Part shown: positions 55,784 to 57,860 of the stretch, in pieces
How positions within the stretch are numbered: the first letter of the stretch is position 1
Layout: each line of letters begins with the position of its first letter
Assembly: GCF_025464955.1 (NCBI RefSeq)
Contig: NZ_JAODNM010000172.1
Location: 1-57,860 of the forward strand
DNA: 57,860 nt
DNA from: Amycolatopsis sp.
Lineage (GTDB): Bacteria; Actinomycetota; Actinomycetes; Mycobacteriales; Pseudonocardiaceae
Direction of reading: 5' to 3'
Notes under the pieces: generated by a model
The model's input: the letters and a program-made list of their open reading frames with translations, nothing else
The model's database searches: none
What the model was told of the DNA's origin: nothing
Position numbers and translations under genes: made by a program

Positions 55784-56046
55784 AGCCCACTGTCATCCCG
55801 CTCGGCGAGCCGCGGTGCTGGTGCTGTGCGGGCATCACGCACCGAGTCGACGGCGAGTGGCACGCCCGGTATCTCGGCCCCGCGGTCGCGACCTGGACCG
55901 GCCCGATCGGCAACGTCACCTACCTGTGTGAGCACTGCCTGTCGCTCTGGTTCGACAACGCCGACGACGACGAGTTCCTCGAACCGCTCCGCGTCCAGTG
56001 GATCGACGGCTCCGGCCGCCTGCTCGACAACCTCGTCCGGTCATGA
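55780..56046 (+). CDS. Cys-rich protein, 88 aa
   Basis: GTG 55780. CWCC near residue 14 and CEHC near 56 form a likely zinc site. Overlaps both neighbours. Function unknown. Confidence 0.65.
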   Translation: MKPTVIPLGEPRCWCCAGITHRVDGEWHARYLGPAVATWTGPIGNVTYLCEHCLSLWFDNADDDEFLEPLRVQWIDGSGRLLDNLVRS

Positions 56047-56534
56047 CCGACCACCGCACGGGCCCGCGCCCGATGGGCCTGTGCCCGGTGTGCCTCGAGC
56101 TGCGCCACCTCCGCGCCGGCGGACTCCTCGGCCAGCACAAGCGGATCTACCGCAAGTACTACCGCTCCTCCTACCCGTGCCCCGGCGTCAACCAACCCGC
56201 CCTACTCGAAGGACCACACATGCCCGAACCGATCCCTGCCACCGAGACGTTGATCACCGTGTACGTCTCCATTGGCAACAGCGACGACAAGCTGACCCAG
56301 CGCAGCTGGTATGACTTCGTCCGCGACTACCGCCGTGCCATGCATAGCCATGCCAAGCAGGTCTACGGCGAGTGGTACTCCGCATCGGACAGCGAGTATC
56401 AGAACGCGTGCATGGCCGTCGCCGTCCCGGCCGACTGGGTCGGCGCGCTCCGTTGCCAGCTCACCAAGATGCGCACCTACTACGACCAGGACTCCGTTGC
56501 CTGGGCCGTCGTCGCCGAAACGGAGCTCATCTGA
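56043..56534 (+). CDS. Hypothetical protein with Cys N-terminus, 163 aa
   Basis: CPVCLELRHL and YPCPG in the first 60 residues. An internal ATG at 56221 behind GAAGGACCACAC begins MPEPIPATETLITVYVSIGN, which reads like a proper protein start, so two in-frame products are possible. The second part (YVSIGNSDDKL, YGEWYSASDSEYQNA) belongs to a family of unknown function seen in Streptomyces. Confidence 0.65.
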   Translation: MTDHRTGPRPMGLCPVCLELRHLRAGGLLGQHKRIYRKYYRSSYPCPGVNQPALLEGPHMPEPIPATETLITVYVSIGNSDDKLTQRSWYDFVRDYRRAMHSHAKQVYGEWYSASDSEYQNACMAVAVPADWVGALRCQLTKMRTYYDQDSVAWAVVAETELI

Positions 56535-56992
56535 TGACGAACCTCGAGCCGCTGGCCGACGCACCACCGTCGTCCCGTGAACCGGCCCACGTCTCCATCC
56601 ACCAACGCGGGACCACGAGTGCGGTGTTCGTCAACGACCACGACGTCGCCAACGCCTGCACCGCGGTCACGGTGGCTCTGCAGGCCGCGCTGCCACCGGT
56701 GGTGACGCTCACGATGACGCCCGGCGCGTTCGAATACGACGGCAACGCCACCGTCAAGATCGACGACCGCACCGCCGCCGCGCTCGCCAAGCTCGGCTGG
56801 ACCGCGCCGCCGCCAGAACCCGCACCGCTGATCGAGTGGGGATACGGCTTCGTCGACTCCGGTGGTGTGTGCGGCCCGACGCAGGAAGCGACTGCTCGCC
56901 GCAAGGCATCCGAAGACCTCTCTGTCGTGCTGCTACGGCGCACGGTCGCATCCGGCGGCGAGCCCGGCGAGTGGCTCGAGGTCAACCAGTGA
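56534..56992 (+). CDS. Hypothetical protein, 152 aa
   Basis: TGATG overlap. Beta-alpha composition (HVSIHQRGTTSAVFVNDHDV) with a C-terminal WGYGFVDSGGVCG segment. Function unknown. Confidence 0.65.
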   Translation: MTNLEPLADAPPSSREPAHVSIHQRGTTSAVFVNDHDVANACTAVTVALQAALPPVVTLTMTPGAFEYDGNATVKIDDRTAAALAKLGWTAPPPEPAPLIEWGYGFVDSGGVCGPTQEATARRKASEDLSVVLLRRTVASGGEPGEWLEVNQ

Positions 56993-57306
56993 CGATCCCC
57001 ACGCCCCCGCCGACCCGCCCCGTGCAGCCCGGCAACGCCCCGTTCCGGCAGATGCCCGTCGGCGGCACCGCGTACGTCGCCGACGCCGGCCAGCTGCCGG
57101 ACGACAGCGTGCTCCTCGAGGAGGCGCGGATCGTGCGGCTCCAGCCCGGCGACGTCGTCACCGTCACGCTGCGGTACGTCAGTGACGAGAAGGAACGTCA
57201 CGAAGCCTTCAGCTACCTGAAGCGCGTGTTCCCCGACAACGAGGTCGTCATCCTCGATCAGGCCGAGCTCGTCGTCGTGCGCGCCGAGGAGGCCGCCGGT
57301 TCCTGA
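56989..57306 (+). CDS. Hypothetical protein, 105 aa, last gene of the early operon
   Basis: GTG 56989. Proline-rich start, then a beta-alpha-beta fold (ARIVRLQPGDVVTVTLRY, FSYLKRVFPDNEVVIL). Function unknown. Confidence 0.65.
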   Translation: MTIPTPPPTRPVQPGNAPFRQMPVGGTAYVADAGQLPDDSVLLEEARIVRLQPGDVVTVTLRYVSDEKERHEAFSYLKRVFPDNEVVILDQAELVVVRAEEAAGS

Positions 57307-57323
57307 CCAACCCGCGACACAAC

Positions 57324-57357
57324 GCTGCCCTCACCCAGAAACCTGAGTGAGGGCAGC
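57324..57357. terminator. Terminator at the end of the early operon
   Basis: GCTGCCCTCAC (57324-57334) pairs exactly with 57347-57357 around a 12-base loop that has a further small CAG/CTG pairing. It lies between the convergent early operon and the minus-strand block. Confidence 0.85.
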
Positions 57358-57370
57358 ATCACGAGATGAA

Positions 57371-57547
57371 TCAGCAGCTGGGGCAGCCGGTCGTGTCGGC
57401 AGGGCAACTGACCGTGGAGCCGGTCAGCCCGCACGGAGGGTAACCGCCAGCCCGAGGCGCCAGCTCAACGCACCGGCGAGTCCCCTCCAGCACCTGATCG
57501 GTACACGGCCGGTCAAGCACAGCAGCAGTCGAGATCGTGATCGTCAT
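57371..57547 (-). CDS. Small Cys-rich protein, 58 aa
   Basis: ATG 57547 behind AAAGGGAATT. Six Cys (RPCTDQV, RRCVEL, PPCGLTG, VSCPA, TGCPSC) in 58 residues, so it is either a metal-binding or a disulfide-rich peptide. Too short for many gene finders. Last gene of the minus-strand block. Confidence 0.6.
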   Translation of the reverse strand: MTITISTAAVLDRPCTDQVLEGTRRCVELAPRAGGYPPCGLTGSTVSCPADTTGCPSC

Positions 57548-57559
57548 AATTCCCTTTCA

Positions 57560-57630
57560 TAGAGCCATCCTCAGCCCGGTCTCAATCCCGGGGACGCCGC
57601 ACGAGCACCGGCGTTTCGGCTCAGAGGGTG
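57560..57630 (-). repeat. Structured intergenic repeat, copy A
   Basis: Spacer between the genes at 57635 and 57547. Stem 1: 57594-57599 with 57609-57614 (ACGCCG/CGGCGT). Stem 2: CCCGG/CCGGG at 57575-57579 and 57588-57592 with an 8-base loop. Compare copy B at 11-76, where stem 2 is CGGGG/CCCCG: both strands changed together. Confidence 0.6.
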
Positions 57631-57634
57631 TGGG

Positions 57635-57730
57635 CTAAACCTTTCCGGATCCGCCGCACCTGGGGCACGTGTCGCGATTACCGCCACACGTCGGGCACAC
57701 GTCAGGAATAGGCACGTTCTGGTCGAGCAT
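57635..57730 (-). CDS. Tiny zinc-ribbon protein, 31 aa
   Basis: ATG 57730 behind CCTAGGAGGATCCC. CPTCGGNRDTCPRCGGSGKV is a complete DnaJ-type zinc ribbon. The strong ribosome binding site and the domain make this a convincing gene despite its size; the site itself continues across the linear join. Confidence 0.7.
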   Translation of the reverse strand: MLDQNVPIPDVCPTCGGNRDTCPRCGGSGKV

Positions 57731-57733
57731 GGG

Positions 57734-57860
57734 ATCCTCCTAGGAGCCATCATCAGCGGGGTCACAATTCCCCGGACGCCGCACGGACACAGCGTTTCGG
57801 CTCAGCGGTGCAGCTTGAACGCGACCGTGCGCAGCCCGCCCGGATCGGTGACCACAAACC
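57734..57860. repeat. Right copy of 127-bp direct terminal repeat
   Basis: Exact copy of positions 1-127. The minus-strand gene ending at 69 and the one starting at 57730 are neighbours once the circle is closed, with an ordinary ribosome binding site (CCTAGGAGGATCCC before ATG) spanning the join. This supports circularity. Confidence 0.9.

Overview
The window is a complete temperate siphophage genome of an actinobacterial host, linearised from a circular assembly. Positions 1-127 are repeated exactly at 57734-57860, so the real circle is 57733 bp. Actinobacterial origin is inferred from the high GC content, frequent GTG starts with ATGA/GTGA stop-start overlaps, and families typical of actinomycetes (DUF397 plus XRE-DUF5753, DUF2637, DUF6221-like, a DUF1906-type lysin, TraB/FtsK-like translocase). 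A tRNA-Met 3' end next to an integrase gives the probable integration site. The host genus cannot be named from the sequence alone.

Layout. (1) 57371-57730 and 69-2033, minus strand, running across the linear junction: small zinc-ribbon and unknown genes separated by repeated structured spacers, read from a promoter near 2041-2070. (2) 2095-5988, plus: an HTH protein, an endonuclease VII-like nuclease, small unknown genes and the large terminase. (3) 5989-6342, minus: a probable autoregulated HTH protein with two operators. (4) 6526-28523, plus: the late operon with portal-MuF fusion, ClpP-like prohead protease, HK97-fold capsid, head-tail joining genes (with an HNH gene), two related tail-tube proteins, tail chaperones with a CCCTTTA -1 frameshift, 993-residue tape measure, large minor tail protein, collagen-like protein, papain-like peptidase, DUF1906 glycosidase-like lysin, holin, and a strong terminator at 28534-28588.

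(5) 28593-36230, minus: a block resembling the transfer region of actinomycete conjugative plasmids and integrative elements (AICEs): a 701-residue TraB/FtsK-like DNA translocase with a C-terminal winged helix, a DUF2637 membrane protein, a very basic H1-like protein and several small genes. Short AAACACAC repeats lie directly downstream of the translocase gene, where the clt site lies in Streptomyces plasmids. This is the most unusual part of the genome. (6) 36379-37429, plus: an XRE-DUF5753 regulator and a DUF397 protein, the probable immunity region. (7) 37488-38831, minus: a run of small membrane proteins. (8) 38883-40466: attP, a GIY-YIG-like gene and a tyrosine integrase. (9) 40575-41476, minus: a membrane protein and an XRE regulator. 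(10) 41624-57306, plus: one long operon from a textbook leaderless promoter, with a small Cro/C1-like HTH gene first, then a YqaJ exonuclease with its usual partner, a DnaQ-like exonuclease, many Cys-rich small proteins, a DUF6745-like protein carrying 37 tandem 12-bp units, an HNH gene broken by an 11-bp duplication, a replisome-organiser-like protein, a VRR-NUC nuclease and the small terminase.

No DNA polymerase or helicase is visible, so replication probably relies on the host. Regulatory genes tend to have a -10 box 5-8 bases before ATG (leaderless), whereas structural genes mostly use Shine-Dalgarno sites or translational coupling.
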